From Lithobates sylvaticus (Eukaryota; Chordata; Amphibia; Anura; Ranidae), in contig CM053029.1 in assembly GCA_028564925.1 (NCBI GenBank), forward strand, positions 39,002,253 to 39,066,252: 64,000 bases of DNA. Reading direction: 5' to 3'. The notes under the pieces are model-generated. The model saw only the letters and a list, made by a program, of their open reading frames with translations, searched no databases and had not been told where the DNA came from. Below, piece after piece: positions 63,730 through 64,000 of this stretch (within the stretch, counting starts at the first letter, position 1; the number at the start of each line of letters is the position of its first letter). Made by a program: the position numbers and the translations under genes.

Positions 63730-64000
63730 GTGCAAGGACAGTTCTAAACACGGGAAACACATGCCACTTCACAGGCATACTTTAGACACCCCCCAGGTAC
63801 CATATTTAAAGGAAAATTTCACTTTTCTTTTTTCACTTTATGCATCATTAAAATGACTGCTCCCGAAAAAACGTTAGTTTTTAAAAGTTCTTTTTGCATT
63901 GATATATGTCCCCTGGGGCAGGACCCGGGTCCCCAAACCTGTTTTATGACATTAACATGCATATTGGCCGTTGTAATTAGCACTTTTGATTTCGAACGTT
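63730..64000 (-). mobile_element. hAT-type MITE, reverse, running off the window
   Basis: Reverse of the 48355 family: GGTACCATATTTAAAGGAAA, ATATGTCCCCTGGGGCAGGA and TTAGCACTTTTGATTTCGAA. The TAGGGATG end would lie beyond 64000. Confidence 0.8.

Noticed and set aside
46753-64000. Search for the next sialyltransferase exon (VVGNGG, sialylmotif L)
   Set aside because: No matching coding stretch seen on the plus strand; the exon must lie beyond the window.
1-64000. tRNA, rRNA or snRNA genes
   Set aside because: No cloverleaf with A and B boxes or recognisable RNA gene was found by eye; weak hits in repeats were not convincing.

Overview
The window is almost entirely vertebrate repeat DNA and looks like an amphibian, most likely a true frog (Ranidae). 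This rests on dense nested Tc1, mariner and hAT elements, TTAA-flanked MITEs that start TTAACCACTT, MITEs with TACACACGATCGG or ACTCGAGTATAAGCCGA ends, and many minisatellites inside transposons. The species is inference; the repeat content is read directly.

One host gene can be supported, on the plus strand: the 5' part of an alpha-2,8-sialyltransferase (ST8SIA family, GT29). Four coding exons lie at 22862-22968 (signal anchor), 29348-29428, 32093-32176 and 46608-46752 (the CCNA...TQ.NT..G block). Phases match at every junction (2, 2, 2, then 0). Introns are about 6.4, 2.7 and 14.4 kb and are packed with repeats. The sialylmotif exons are not present before 64000, so the gene continues to the right.

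Layout. 1-2673: Tc1 copy with two MITE insertions and a partial internal duplication. 2676-3372: MITE with six TCTCGCGAGA palindromes. 3900-6600: MITEs. 6590-9882: a decayed minus-strand hAT transposon cut up by two TTAA MITEs. 9883-10810: a second hAT-type 5' end with its own minisatellite. 11000-15700: MITEs, including a clean hAT MITE with an 8-bp target duplication. 16000-21500: Tc1 and mariner fossils, a probable LTR and foldback elements. 21515-22861: minisatellite and 5' flank of the gene. Intron 1 holds a 2.3-kb array with 320-bp higher-order structure and a 1.27-kb polypurine tract ending 26 bases before the exon 2 acceptor dinucleotide. Intron 2 holds a 60-bp minisatellite split by a poly-C tract. 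Intron 3 holds a hAT MITE, Tc1 copies, a probable solo LTR, an AT-rich non-repeat block (36700-37160) and an 11-copy 200-bp array. After exon 4 come more MITEs, a 63-bp minisatellite (50928-52437) and an 8-kb hAT transposon (52438-60690) with a five-hairpin 5' end, a 3-kb leader minisatellite, a frameshifted transposase and two 3' tandem arrays.

The most unusual objects are two. The first is a 2.56-kb near-perfect palindrome (61071-63631) bounded by a 14-bp target duplication, probably a fold-back retroelement. The second is a hairpin in the 3' arrays of the two diverged hAT copies, where one stem pair changes from A:T to C:G.
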